From NCBI GenBank assembly GCA_021234155.1, contig JAJEKV010000214.1, positions 312,001-376,000 on the forward strand: a stretch of DNA of 64,000 nucleotides, read 5' to 3'. Shown here one piece after another: positions 46,881 through 56,733 of this stretch; within the stretch, counting starts at the first letter, position 1, and each line of letters opens with the position of its first letter. The position numbers and the translations under genes were made by a program. Source of the stretch: Isoetes taiwanensis. Lineage: Eukaryota; Streptophyta; Lycopodiopsida; Isoetales; Isoetaceae. Below the pieces are notes generated by a model. The model worked only from the letters and a program-made list of their open reading frames with translations. It had not been told where the DNA came from and ran no database searches.

Positions 46881-47514
46881 AAATTTTCAGCGTGACGGCA
46901 ATGACGCCTCACATTACCTACCCCACATTGGAATTAGCGTAGAGTTTTGGGATATGTTACGTATATATGTTGATTACAATAAATGTTTGCTCACATGCAT
47001 ATAACTGACTGCGGAAGATACGGAAGAAAGTAAAAGAATCGAGCTTCATGCATATTTTCTATGTGCACTTGCTTTTAGTATCATGGATTTGCCTTAAGCA
47101 ATAGAAGTTCCAACCATAGTACAGTATGAAGCTTTTGTTCTCTTAATCAAGAGTATTGCTTTTTAATAAAGGAGAAACAAATAAAAACGGAGGGAAATGT
47201 TCTATCCATAGAATTAGATCTGTCTTCTTCACTATAAAGCTTGAGATTTTATTCACATCTTTGTAAAGACCCTTGGGGCCATAAGACAAAAATATATACA
47301 TGTTTCTATTTTGTTGTAAAAATGCATATCAGAAATATATACATCTTTGTCATAAAAAAGCTATCCAGACATCAAAACCATGGGCCTCCAAAGCTTCAAG
47401 ACCTTCATATATAATAGTTTCGATCTTTCCACCATAAGGGTGAGATTCTACATAGCAGTGGCAAGTAATCAGCTAGCCTTAAATTGTTTTCTTTAAAGAT
47501 TCTTTTTTATCTTT
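46881..47514. other. no gene seen
   Basis: AT-rich spacer without supported ORFs. It could contain decayed 3' sequence of the UGT. Confidence 0.4.
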
Positions 47515-47754
47515 CCACCATATGATGAGATGGTTGAACCGCCTCCTGTGGTCGCCTCTTCCCCCGCACCTGCAGTGGTCGTGTCATCTCCGCCTCCCCC
47601 TGTTATTTCCTACCCACCCCCCCATTGTGAAAAACTCCCCCCACTTCCCTCCCACCCCCTACATCATTTGTTTCTGCCCCTCCGCCTCGGCACCCTCGCC
47701 TCTGGTTCAGCAGCAGCCCCAGTGCCTTCCCCTTCCTCATATGCTTCACCATAG
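47515..47754 (+). CDS. short proline-rich, extensin-like ORF (possibly a terminal exon)
   Basis: The frame reads PYDEMVEPPPVVASSPAPAV, VVSSPPPPVISYPPP and ends PSPSSYASP, stop. SPPPP and YPPP are typical of hydroxyproline-rich cell-wall proteins. The first in-frame ATG is at 47530, but coding-like residues start a few codons earlier after TTTTTATCTTTCCACC, which could be a splice acceptor region. An AATAAA lies about 50 bases after the stop. There is no signal peptide, so if real it is a C-terminal exon or a fragment. Confidence 0.35.
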   Translation, partial: PPYDEMVEPPPVVASSPAPAVVVSSPPPPVISYPPPHCEKLPPLPSHPLHHLFLPLRLGTLASGSAAAPVPSPSSYASP

Positions 47755-48501
47755 TTGCATTATGCTTTCATACTGTAGTTGTTTTCCCATTGTAGCTTAC
47801 TTAATAAACCGATAAAGGAGCTGTAACAAGATTGCCACTCGGAATGCCCAGATTATTCTACCATCTCGATTGGCCTTGCCACGACCTTCAACATAAAGGG
47901 TTTCCAGTCCAGGCTCCCGCCTCTGTCACGATGCACAGAAGGGGGTCTCTCCCTTAGTTTTGGCCCACCAGTCCAGCCCAGTGGACCTATGATTTCAATG
48001 GTCCCATTTTGGTATTTAACATTCAATTAAAATGCTAGTTAACAACATTTAAAACATGCTATTAAAAAACATGGATCTTCCAATCAGAAATAGTTCTTGC
48101 GCCTTCAAGAGCTCGAATACAACCTGATCTTTCTACAATAATTTAACTCAATTCAATACAATATATAGTACTTTTGCGTTTGTTGAAGGTTAGAGTTCTC
48201 TTACTTAGACACATATACTTCAATTTCGCAAGTCCATAGATGAGATCTTTTTGACCTAATACAAAACTACTTTGGTACGAGTTGGGCCAAAGAAATGTTC
48301 GCGGCGGCCTTGGCCGCCACGATAAATTTCTTGTAGATGTAATGGAGAAAATGTTATTTCCTTTAAGTTCATTAAACTTATGGAAATACAAAGCATAAGA
48401 AGGGCCAAGAAATACTAATAGGCCAAGAATGGCATTCCAACCACTATCACAATAGACTATGGGATATAATTTCTTGGAACCACGAAGGCTCCTACGTGCT
48501 A
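47755..48501. other. no gene seen
   Basis: Unique-looking spacer with only short ORFs such as 48143-48391 on the minus strand. No motif is recognised. Confidence 0.4.
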
Positions 48502-48612
48502 GGTAACCGGCCGGATTGAGGGGTTTCCGCCCGATGCAGCCGGGCGCGGCGGAAGTGCCGCCACCGCTTCTTGGGTTTATCGGCCGGAAACCCCGAAATC
48601 CGGCCGGCTACC
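48502..48612. mobile_element. tiny GC-rich TIR element (foldback)
   Basis: Ends GGTAACCGGCCGGATTGAGG / GGTAGCCGGCCGGATTTCGG (the latter read on the other strand) continue to GGTTTCCG, giving about 29-base inverted repeats around a 50-base GC-rich centre. No ORF. It differs sharply in base composition from the AT-rich flanks. A target duplication is not obvious. Confidence 0.7.
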
Positions 48613-48943
48613 AAACATAAGCTGGTGTTTGGGGAAATTCTGTTCTTCCCGATTTTTGCATGCTGACCTCCAGTGTTAGAGCCTGAACTCTAACCTTGCA
48701 AGAAGGATGAAAAACCCAATACTCCAAGCTTTACTTTACCAAATCTATGCAATGCACAACATCATCTCCATAGCTAGATCAAGCAAAATACTCTCTCAAT
48801 ACACCGTCTCTCTGTTCTTCTCCCTCTGCTCAGATAATCCAGTGTTGATAATCCTCCACAATGCATACGTGCAAATATCCTGCACGCGTGCATGTGCGTA
48901 TACCACTCCATATACAGTATATATCTCCTATACCACCTCAATA

Positions 48944-49000
48944 GTGGTGAGTGTGGTGAGTGGTGACAAGTGTGGTGAGTGGTGACCACCCCAACAGTGG
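48944..49000 (-). repeat. CACCAC-type short repeat
   Basis: On the minus strand: repeated CACCACTCACCACACT units. The same kind of unit makes up the larger array at 52228-52430 in the element just upstream on this strand. It lies near the expected 3' end of that element. Confidence 0.7.
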
Positions 49001-49409
49001 CGACCACAATGGGAAAATGTGCCACTCCGTGGTGGAGAACCCACAACAAAATATACTAATATGGTCCTTGGGACATGTCCCCAAATGACACATTTACATG
49101 TATGTTTAGAAAGAAAGTTACCCTCTTCAAATCCAAATGACTGATACGAAATAAATTGGTCCAAAATGACAGTGACGAAACAGAACCCCTGTAACTGTGG
49201 CAAATTTTGAAAGCTGATATCTTGAGTTCTAGACCTCCGTTTGACCTGCACTATAGCTCGTTAGATTCGTATCACCGAAACACATCTTTTGATCATAGGA
49301 AGATTGTGTATTATGGAACTGTCACCATCTGTTTTTACAGAAAAATGACCTGTTATAACCCAAAAGTTCTCCACAAATTCTCTGTAATTGGAGCTATGCC
49401 AAATCTGAA

Positions 49410-50720
49410 TCCCTTAGAAAAGCACTTCTCTTTCAAAATAAGGCCTGAGATCCTTGCCATTTCTGGGATTAGGCAACAATTCCCCTTCTGGAGTCATCAA
49501 GTAGAAAGCCCCACCTGGTACCTCTTTATCAATCAGAAATGGGCCTTCCCATGGGCTTTGAAATTTGGATAGATGCATCTTAGTGGTCCTGCACAATACC
49601 AATTGCCCTTCCTCAAATGGATTGACAACCTGTAACTTCTCTTTGATAAGCTTGACTTTTTATTTATGCCTCATATTGAAGTCTCCTGCTTCTTGTCTCA
49701 TCTCTTGCAATTGCAACAAATCATCCATCCTATTATGCACTTGATTTGGAGTTGGAACTTCTCCTAAATTCTCATAATAAGGTAACTCCACAAATGAACA
49801 CAAAGGAATGTCCAAATGAATAGGCATCACAGCTTGCACTCCATAAACCAATTCAAATGGTGTAAATCCTGTAGCCAACTTGTAAGTACACCTGAAACTC
49901 CATAAGGCACCTGTCAAGGCTTCATGCCAATTTCTTTAATTATCCTTCACTGTTTTGGCCAAGATAGCTTTCAGAATTCTGTTAGTAGGCTTGCCCATTG
50001 CCCTGTGGATAATAAGCAAAAGCTTGCACATGTTGAACACCAATCTTTTCTGTTAACTGAGCTACTACTTTCCCCATAAAATGAGTTCCCCGATCCGACA
50101 AAAGAATGGTTGGAACACCAAACCGAGAAATCAAATTGTGATAAAGAAAGCTTACTGTGGTATTTTCTGTAGCATGCTTTGCTGGAATTGCTTCTACCTA
50201 CTTCGTAAACATATACATGGCTGCCAAGATATACTTATGACCTTTGGAAGATGGAGGATTGATAGGCCCAATGTAATCCAATCCCCAGATATGAAACGGA
50301 CCAACGCTCAAAATAGGATGGAATGACATATTATTGTGGCCGGTCAATTGTTTATGCCTTTGACACTTCTCACATTTGCTAACAAAGTCTCTCGTATCCT
50401 TATAAAGAGTTGGCCAATAATATCCCCAATGAAAGATCTTCCTAGTTTGTGGTTACGGCTGCAAAATGCCCACGACAATCATGTGCTTGCTGCAACAAAT
50501 CTTGAGTTTGCTGACCAACAACACACCTTAATAAGAGACCTTCCATAGTCCTCTTATAAAGAATAGCCTCATGCACCACATAACCTGCTGCTTGTACTCT
50601 AAGAGCATGTTTTTGTTGCTTTGAAAATGATGAAGGATAAGTCTGATCTTGTAAATACCTGTATATATTGGCATACCAAAGATCCACGGTTTCAATGAAC
50701 CCTTTGTCGCCATTATCCGA
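49410..50720 (-). pseudogene. integrase of the minus-strand Ty3/gypsy element
   Basis: From 50720 downwards: AAGYVVHEAILYKRT, LLQQAHDCRGH (zinc-binding His part), FVSKCEKCQRHKQLTGH (zinc-binding Cys pair), GPFHIWGLDYIGPI (first catalytic Asp, about 50290), TILLSDRGTHFMGKV (second Asp, about 50095), and PQGNGQA at about 50010. The catalytic Glu expected right after is missing because a few bases are deleted, and a stop follows. The rest reads WHEALTGALWSFRCTYKLAT, GFTPFELVYGVQAVMP, and a C-terminal HLSKFQSPWEGPFLI (49580-49530). An in-frame stop also follows AAMYMFTK. It could not integrate DNA as it stands. Confidence 0.85.
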
Positions 50721-50859
50721 ACTGCTCTTTGGCTGGTCTGTTTCCTCTTCTATTTCAGCACCACTACTCAAATAGGCACTTGGATTATGAGCTCCTTGAG
50801 CCATCTTAACATACTTCAACTCAAATTCTTGTATGATAAGAGCCCATCTTGTAAACTTA

Positions 50860-51270
50860 GGATCTTGGGCGGTCTTGTTGTAATGCATGGCAATGGGTTC
50901 ACATCCATATGAATGTAAACATACCGTACATTTGCTGAATTCCATTGTGAAGGAAGAAGATAATGTCTAAATTTATTCAAGGCCCACTTCAATGCCAACC
51001 CAAGATGCTCCACATGATTCCATTTCTGCTCTTGTGGAGTTAACAACCTGCTAGCATAGTAATTCACATCATAATGCTTTTGCTGATTTTTCTGACATAG
51101 TGTGACAGCCAAAGCTTGCTCCCAAACTGTAAAGAATAAATGAAATTGCTCACTCATTCTTGGAGGAATCAGCAAAGTTCTCTCTTTCAATTGTCCAAGG
51201 CACCATTCAAATGCTTCTTGAGCGTCCTCCTTCCATCTAAAATTCTGCCCTTGCTTCATACAATCCCTGG
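50860..51270 (-). pseudogene. standard gypsy RNase H domain, degenerate
   Basis: NFRWKEDAQEAFEWCLGQLK, then FHLFFTVWEQALAVTLCQ (catalytic TDAS block replaced), NYYASRLLTPQEQKWNHVEH and ALNKFRHYLLPS. The block order is that of the Ty3 RNase H, but the first catalytic Asp has been lost, an erosion known from elements with a second RNase H. The connection EFELKYVKMAQGAHNPSAYL is at about 50840-50770. Confidence 0.7.
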
Positions 51271-52220
51271 CAATTTGGGTTACTTTTAGCAAAATTGTGC
51301 AAATACCTCCTACTAAAAGCGAGTTGGCCATATAAGCTTCTCACTTGTAATACATTTGTAGGTGGTTTCACCTTCTCCAAGGCTGCAATCTTACCATGAT
51401 CCACTTGTAACCCATTTTCTGAAACATAATTGCCCAATAATTTTCCTCCTCTAGTGAAGAAAATACACTTCGCAGGATTCAAACTTATGCCATACAATCG
51501 GCATCTTTCAAAAACTTTTCTGAGATGATCCAAATGATCCCTTCTTGGATTCAAAAACACTGTTAAGTCATCTATAAAGACTCTCAAAAAGTCTAAAATA
51601 TCATGAAAAGCATATGTCATAGCTCCCTGAAATGTGGTTGGAGCATTTGCGAGGCCAAAAGGTAATACCTCATAAGCATAGATGCCAAAAGGTGTTCGAA
51701 AAGCCGTCATTGCTTGATGTGGTGGATAGATTTGGATCTGATTATATCCTGAGTAACCATCCAAGAAAAAATAGGCCTGATTTCCTGCAACAATATCCAA
51801 CAAAGTGTCTATGAATGGTGTAGGAAAATGATCTCTTTTGGTAGCTTTGTTGAGATCCCTGTAATCAATGCATACTCGGATTGAGTTATTTGGCTTTCTC
51901 ACTGGTACAATAGGACTCATCCAATCTGAATTTGGCACTGGTACAATAAATCCCGCCTCCAAAAGCTTCATGACTTCAACCTTTACTTGCTCCTCTATTG
52001 CTGGACCCATTCTCCTTTGAGCTTGTTGGACTGGTTTTGATCCTTGTTTCAAATCAATGGTATGCACCACAACCTCTGGTGGAATGTCTTTCAATTCTTT
52101 GTAATTTCTTGCCAAAACATCCCTGAATCTCTTAACAAAGATATCAAATCACGTTCCTCCTCTTGAGTAAGATCGCCTCCAATAGTAACCAATTCTTCTT
52201 GATTTCCTTGAGAAATATTG
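51237..52220 (-). pseudogene. gypsy reverse transcriptase, almost intact
   Basis: A 292-codon open frame (52115-51237) plus about 35 codons in another frame upstream (GGDLTQEEERDLISLLRDSG). Key blocks: IRVCIDYRDLNKATKRDHFP; AYFFLDGYSGYNQI (motif A); EVLPFGLANAPTTFQ (motif B); and RVFIDDLTVF (motif C, FIDD). Then FERCRLYGISLNPAKCIFFT, with NYVSENGLQVDHGKI, and LYGQLAFSRRYLHNFAK. The RT copies element RNA to DNA. The catalytic aspartates are kept, so this is the best-preserved domain in the window. Confidence 0.9.
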
Positions 52221-52227
52221 ACGTTCT

Positions 52228-52430
52228 TGACGGAATGTGGTGACTGTGATGAATGTGGTGAGTGTGGTGATTGTGATGAGTGTGGTGAGTGTGGTGACTG
52301 TGATGAATGTGGTGACTGTGGTGAGTGTGATGAATGTGGTGCATGTGGTGGTATAATGGATGTGGTGGATGTGATGATTGTGATGAATGTGGTGCATGTG
52401 GTGACTGTGATGACTGTGGTGAACATGGAC
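52228..52430 (-). repeat. 9-bp-period CACCACATT/CATCACAGT array inside pol
   Basis: About 22 nine-base units such as CACCACATT, CATCACAGT and CACCACACT. Because the period is a multiple of three and no unit contains a stop, all three minus-strand frames stay open: one is SPHSSQ-rich, one HH(I/S/T)-rich, one ITT-rich. It lies exactly between the extra RNase H and RT. Confidence 0.9.
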
Positions 52431-52444
52431 TGATCTGATTTACC

Positions 52445-52924
52445 TCATCCTCCAGAATGTACGCATGCCACCAAGCTGCTTGCACTATTGCCGATTGTGC
52501 TAAAGCATCCGCCACACTGTTTTTGTTCTCTTGGAACATGTACCACAATGCACTGCTGAAAATAGGCCTTCAAATCCATGGCTTGTTGATGTAAGCTTCT
52601 CAAATTAGCACTTAAAACCTGAAATTGATCCATAAGTTGTTGACACACCAAAAAGGAGTCTCCAAAAATAGTTAAACAATCAACATGCTTCTTCTTTGCT
52701 AAAGTCATCCCTTGAATAAGTGCATGATATTCAGCCTCATTATTACTACATGCAGTGCATGGCATACTCAATGTAACAATCTTCTTTTTACGCCCATATA
52801 TCAGAAATACTCCTACACCTCCATAATTCTTGAGTTTAAAGAATGCACCATCAAAATACATTTGTCCTTCCATAGTGGGCTGATTTCTGTTTATTCCATC
52901 CATGCTTGATGTCAAAATCAACAT
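52445..52924 (-). pseudogene. second (plant/archaeal-type) RNase H, located before RT
   Basis: Open frame of 159 codons: MYFDGAFFKLKNYGGVGVFL (first Asp), ACSNNEAEYHALIQGMTLA (catalytic Glu), LTIFGDSFLVCQQLMDQF (Asp), IVVHVPREQ. The final NSVADALAQSA block with the fourth acidic residue is present but in the neighbouring frame (about 52520). These are the residues of the RNase H type found as an additional domain in Tat-lineage Ty3 elements. In those I know it lies after the standard RNase H; here it sits between protease and RT. Confidence 0.85.
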
Positions 52925-52926
52925 CT

Positions 52927-54495
52927 CTACTTGATCTTGATCAATACCTTGCTGAAATAAAGTCTCACCAATGGATCTTTGACATTCACTCCGCTACCGG
53001 TATCTATGTTGGCGTCTTTGATTAAATATCCATTAATACTCACATCACAAAGAAATGGCCCTGGATCCTTAGATTGCCGGGCTGGTGGCTCCATTCTACT
53101 CTTATTGGTATCATTTGAGATGATTTGTTGGACCGAAATTTCTAATTTTGTTCTTCCCCCTAACTCTTGCAACAAATTTGGAGAATAATGCATCAATTGC
53201 TCAAGAGTAAGTGTAACTTTAGTGGCCAAAACTTGGCTGATCACATCATCTTCATTTTGAATTTCCTCATCCACCATAGGAGGCATCACTATGGGCTGAT
53301 TTTCTTCTATAGATTGAAACTGTTCCGTGGGCAGCACATTGAATTGCACCTTCTTAGGTGCTGATACCTTCAAAGCTTGTCCCTTCAAAGCCTTTGAAAA
53401 AGAGGTCTTAGTCTTCTCCGCAATTGGCACTACTCTTGGTTCTTGCACCACCTTTTGTGATCTTGTAACCACATTTACTTCTCCAATCTCTTCTTCTTGC
53501 TGAATTGGGTCATTGTCTACCTCAACAAATCCACAATTTACTACTGATTTTGCCTTCTCTTGTTTCTTAAGCTCCTCAATAAGAGCCTTAACTTGAGGAT
53601 TATCAATGTACTTTGCATCTTGAATGCGAACATCATTATTAGGAAGAGGTACTGATTCAAACACTTGTTGCCTTGGTGGATACTTGTTGGTTGCCCATTC
53701 CAGTTTCCCATGAATTTTCCAACAAGTACTCTCATCATGCTTGAATTTATCACATAACTTGCAATACAAATGAGCCTTACTTGGATACCATCCCTGTTTT
53801 AGCTGCACCATTTGTGTGGAACTCATTGGAGCTTGTGGCATCATTGGAACTTGTGGTATTATAGGTGCTGCTTGTATTGGTTGAATAGGAATAGGTGGTG
53901 CTTGTTGCATAACAGCAAATACCGGATTGGCCCTCTCAAATAATCTCTTCTCCCTACATTCTTGATCATTATGGCCCTTTATTTGGCATATTGAGCAGAA
54001 TTTCAGCAATCTACATGTAGAATCAGAATGTCCAATACCCCCACAATACTCACAAGTAATAAACTGAACCTCCCTTGGCTTCTCACCAATTGTAAGCTTA
54101 GAAATCTTGGCTGCAATATCCTCTGTTTTATGCTCTGGAGCAGCAACTTCATGAATGTATCCCAACTTATCTTCAGCCTTGAGAGCATACTTTTGTGCCT
54201 CTAACAATGTTGTAGGCTGTTTAGCCTTCACCTTATGAGTAATAGCTCGTTTCAGCCCCTTTACATACCATTGAATATCCATTTCATCATTCCTTACAAT
54301 CTTTCAATGAACCACGGCTTTGAGAACCGCAATGTACCTCTGATTATACTCTCTAATTGATTCATCTTCCTTTTGTGTGAAATTTGTCCACCTTTCCATA
54401 GTTTTATCCCTACCATGGACTTCTTGATAATTAGCAATGAATGCTTCCTTTAATTCCTGATATGTCATGGTGTCTGGCTGGGTTTGTGCCCATTG
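52927..54495 (-). pseudogene. gag with three zinc knuckles and protease start
   Basis: Read from 54495: SQWAQTQPDTMTYQELKEAF and TQKEDESIREYNQRYIAV (gag core), a stop near 54304, then a 451-codon frame from 54282. That frame holds CEYCGGIGHSDSTC, CSICQIKGHNDQEC and CKLCDKFKHDESTC, all CX2CX4HX4C. A glutamate/lysine-rich region follows. Near its end is ANIDTGSGVNV, the DTG active site of an aspartic protease. The rest of the protease is absent: the frame stops 20 codons later, and the extra RNase H begins. The N-terminus of gag is cut off at 54496. Confidence 0.85.
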
Positions 54496-56053
54496 TGACG
54501 TTCCAGCACAGTATACGGTCCCAGGACGTATACTGTACTGCCCCGTCACGCATACACGCCACTCCGACCGACGTGTACGCCAACGGATAGCCAGGTAAGT
54601 AGCCCTAGGGGCAACTTGCTAGGAGTGTTCATATATTATTAATGTGCACATGTGCACATTAATGAGGGCACACCTTTCCATGTTGGCATATTTTGCCACC
54701 TAGCCATTAAAGGCAAGTGGGGGCTTTCCAATTATCCCACATGCCAAATTGGGTAATTGAAAACCCTAGCCTAAACCCCATGTCTATTTAGGGTAGGAAA
54801 ACCCTAGCTTGCTAGTTTTTCGTCCTTAGGGTTTTAGAGCTCAGTTTTGGCTGCCCCAGGAGCCAAAACCGCCTCCCGACGCCCAAGTTTAATTGCACCA
54901 TCGGTTCCCCAGATTCAGCTCATTTCGCCGGAGGATGGTTGAACTCAGGTCAGGAGGAGCCACTCAAGGATCAGGTATTTGGTCAATTTAATAGCTTAAA
55001 CCGTCTTCTAATCATAGAATCAGTAGGTTTAGACTATTAAATTGCCCATAGCAGCTATCTAGATCTTAGATCTCGGACACTAACTAAAGAACCTAACTCT
55101 ATGATTAGATCTAGTTCTTTAGTTCTTCTGTGATGTATTTGGATGATGTATCTCTGTGAACTCCTTGTATTGGGAAGGGGGTAGAGGCCCCAAAGCTTGT
55201 AGTTGATGCTCCTAGAGTAGCCTCTCTAGCACTAATTGAGATTCGGCACGCGGTACAAGAGCCACACCTGGTTGTGGGTGAAGGGGCCAGACGGCGGCTA
55301 AGAAGGAGGTTCATGTCCCGACTCTTGAACCATCCCCCGGTGTGTAAAGCCTACAGGGATCATTGTGACTAGGTCCAATGGCTTTACCACCGAGTGCGGG
55401 TAAGGCATGGGCTCGACACACCGCGTGAAGTGGTGTACACTTTCAGTGGGTTCAGTCGAACACGGGCGTGTGGCCCTCTAGTCACCTTTGAGTTAGCATG
55501 TAGATCTCTCGAGGGAGTGATCCCTACCGCCCCATGGAACCGGGAGGATGAGACCCGGGAATAGCCCTTAGGCTATGCATCGGGCGGCAAAAGTCAGTCC
55601 CGACACTTTTCAGCCTACTCGCAAAGTGTGCACGTGGAGGGGCGGATGGAGTGGACAACCCTATGCCATGTTCTTATGCCGCCAACTCCATTGCCATGAA
55701 TTCGCCCGCAACGAAACTCGAGACCCAAGCCGCCAGTCATCCCTTGAGTCCGAGCCTGGGTAGGATCCCCTATGTGATGTGCTGATCTTTGTCCATGCAG
55801 ATATGAGGAGGACCATCCTTCGAGATGGTCCTGCGGGATGTTGATGTATGTGCTAACTTGACATGTATGTTTACGCCCGCAGCTAGGTAGGCCCCGAGGG
55901 AGACGGGTAGGAATGACACCTTCACTCTTCCCACCGGGACTCGTTGGGTGCGGTGATATGTGGAGGGCCCTCATCAGCATGGAGCTGGGTGTGGGGAAGA
56001 ACTCTCGTTTTGTATACGGTGAGTGCACCGTGATCACGAAGTAGGGGACGCCA
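54496..56053 (+). repeat. candidate 5' LTR of a plus-strand retrotransposon
   Basis: It begins TGACGTTCCAGC exactly where the gag of the minus-strand element stops making sense, and could end ...GACGCCA, three bases before a PBS-like TGGTATCGTGAGC. That gives a TG...CA unit of about 1.56 kb. It contains a TATTTAGGG-like TATA box near 54785-54795, CCCTAG/AGGGTTTT blocks, a dyad at 54508-54536, and a perfect palindrome at 54638-54663. No second copy is in the window, so the ends are inferred. ORFs such as 55615-56037 (minus) have no known domain. Confidence 0.45.
54638..54663. repeat. perfect 26-bp palindrome
   Basis: ATTAATGTGCACA followed directly by its reverse complement TGTGCACATTAAT, no spacer. 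Inside the candidate LTR, about 140 bases from its start. Confidence 0.95.
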
Positions 56054-56056
56054 TGC

Positions 56057-56070
56057 TGGTATCGTGAGCA
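56057..56070 (+). promoter_or_regulatory. possible primer-binding site
   Basis: TGGTATCGTGAGCA resembles the initiator-Met tRNA-complementary PBS (TGGTATCAGAGC) common in plant LTR elements, three bases after a CCA end. Two to three mismatches make it tentative. Confidence 0.35.
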
Positions 56071-56258
56071 ATGTTCTTGGAGACCAAGAGCAAAGCACCG
56101 ACCATGTTCCCGATAGTACTAACTTGATAGGGTCCTCAAGCCTCTAAAAAGTGGGAAAATTTTTTCTCACCTTTGTAGTTATGCTAAGCTAGTAACAATT
56201 AAGTGAATTGGAATTTAACAAGATTAAAAAGAATGAGCCAAAATTTTCCAAGTGAGGT

Positions 56259-56330
56259 GGTCTCACACATTTCCGGTCGCAGTGTAAAACTAACTTTTTT
56301 GTTTTGAAGCCGAGGCGCAAGCTATGAGAC
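56259..56330. repeat. LTR hairpin module 1
   Basis: GGTCTCACACATTTCCGGTC at the left, CGAGGCGCAAGCTATGAGAC at the right. The arms are partly complementary around a loop with AAAACTAAC and GTTTTGAAG. Confidence 0.7.
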
Positions 56331-56453
56331 ATCGAGCCAAGAACACCAAAACATGATGAATTTGAGAAAAATAATGTGGTAAGGCTAATTCTAAGGTAGG
56401 AATTAGTTAGAATAGCATGTTTTAATTACCTAAAAACCCTAGAAATGTATGAG

Positions 56454-56521
56454 ATCTCACAGCTCGCGCCTGGTCGCAAAACTAAACATTAGTATTGGAA
56501 CGAGGCGCAAGCTGTGAGACC
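56454..56521. repeat. LTR hairpin module 2
   Basis: ATCTCACAGCTCGCGCC pairs with GGCGCAAGCTGTGAGAC: a 17-base stem with two mismatches. The loop reads TGGTCGCAAAACTAAACATT, AGTATTGGAACGA. This is the best-conserved of four modules. Confidence 0.85.
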
Positions 56522-56622
56522 AATAGGTAGGAAAAGTCTGAAATAAGCATAAGTTTTAGATAAGTTGGTGCCTTAGCATGTTAAACAGAGCAACTTGAGT
56601 TTTGACCTAAAATTCCACAAGC

Positions 56623-56632
56623 TATAAATAGA
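56623..56632 (+). promoter_or_regulatory. TATA box of control region A
   Basis: TATAAATAGA, about 100 bases before the ATG of the histone-tail-like ORF. The identical decamer is at 58568-58577 in control region B at a similar distance from the next ATG. Confidence 0.6.
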
Positions 56633-56733
56633 TGTAGAACCCCCTCATTTTTTTCGGCCCAAGCCCTAGAAATCCGCTTCTTCCCAACTTAGGCGATCTC
56701 TGGGCGCTTTTATCCGATTGACGATCCGAAAGC

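Larger units (their letters stand above)
49204..54495 (-). mobile_element. Ty3/gypsy retrotransposon with extra RNase H, minus strand
   Basis: Order on the minus strand: gag with three zinc knuckles and a protease start (54495-52927); an extra RNase H (52924-52445); a His/Ser/Thr-rich repeat linker (52430-52228); RT (52220-51290); the standard RNase H (51270-50860); and integrase (50720-49410). Each ORF is partly open but joined by frameshifts. Its 5' side is cut at 54496 by a plus-strand LTR-like sequence. I could not define its own LTRs; the 3' one should lie near 48.6-49.3 kb. The second RNase H relates it to the Tat/Ogre-type lineage. Confidence 0.8.
56110..56733 (+). repeat. LTR-like control region A with two hairpins and TATA box
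   Basis: Two hairpin modules (56259-56330 and 56454-56521), then CTATAAATAGATG (56622-56634), then a leader with AAGCCCTAGAAATCC, then the ORF beginning at 56734. The same order occurs in control region B (57890-58683), though the sequences outside the hairpins and TATA box differ. I interpret both as U3/R/U5 regions of related LTR elements; exact ends are not seen. Confidence 0.5.
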
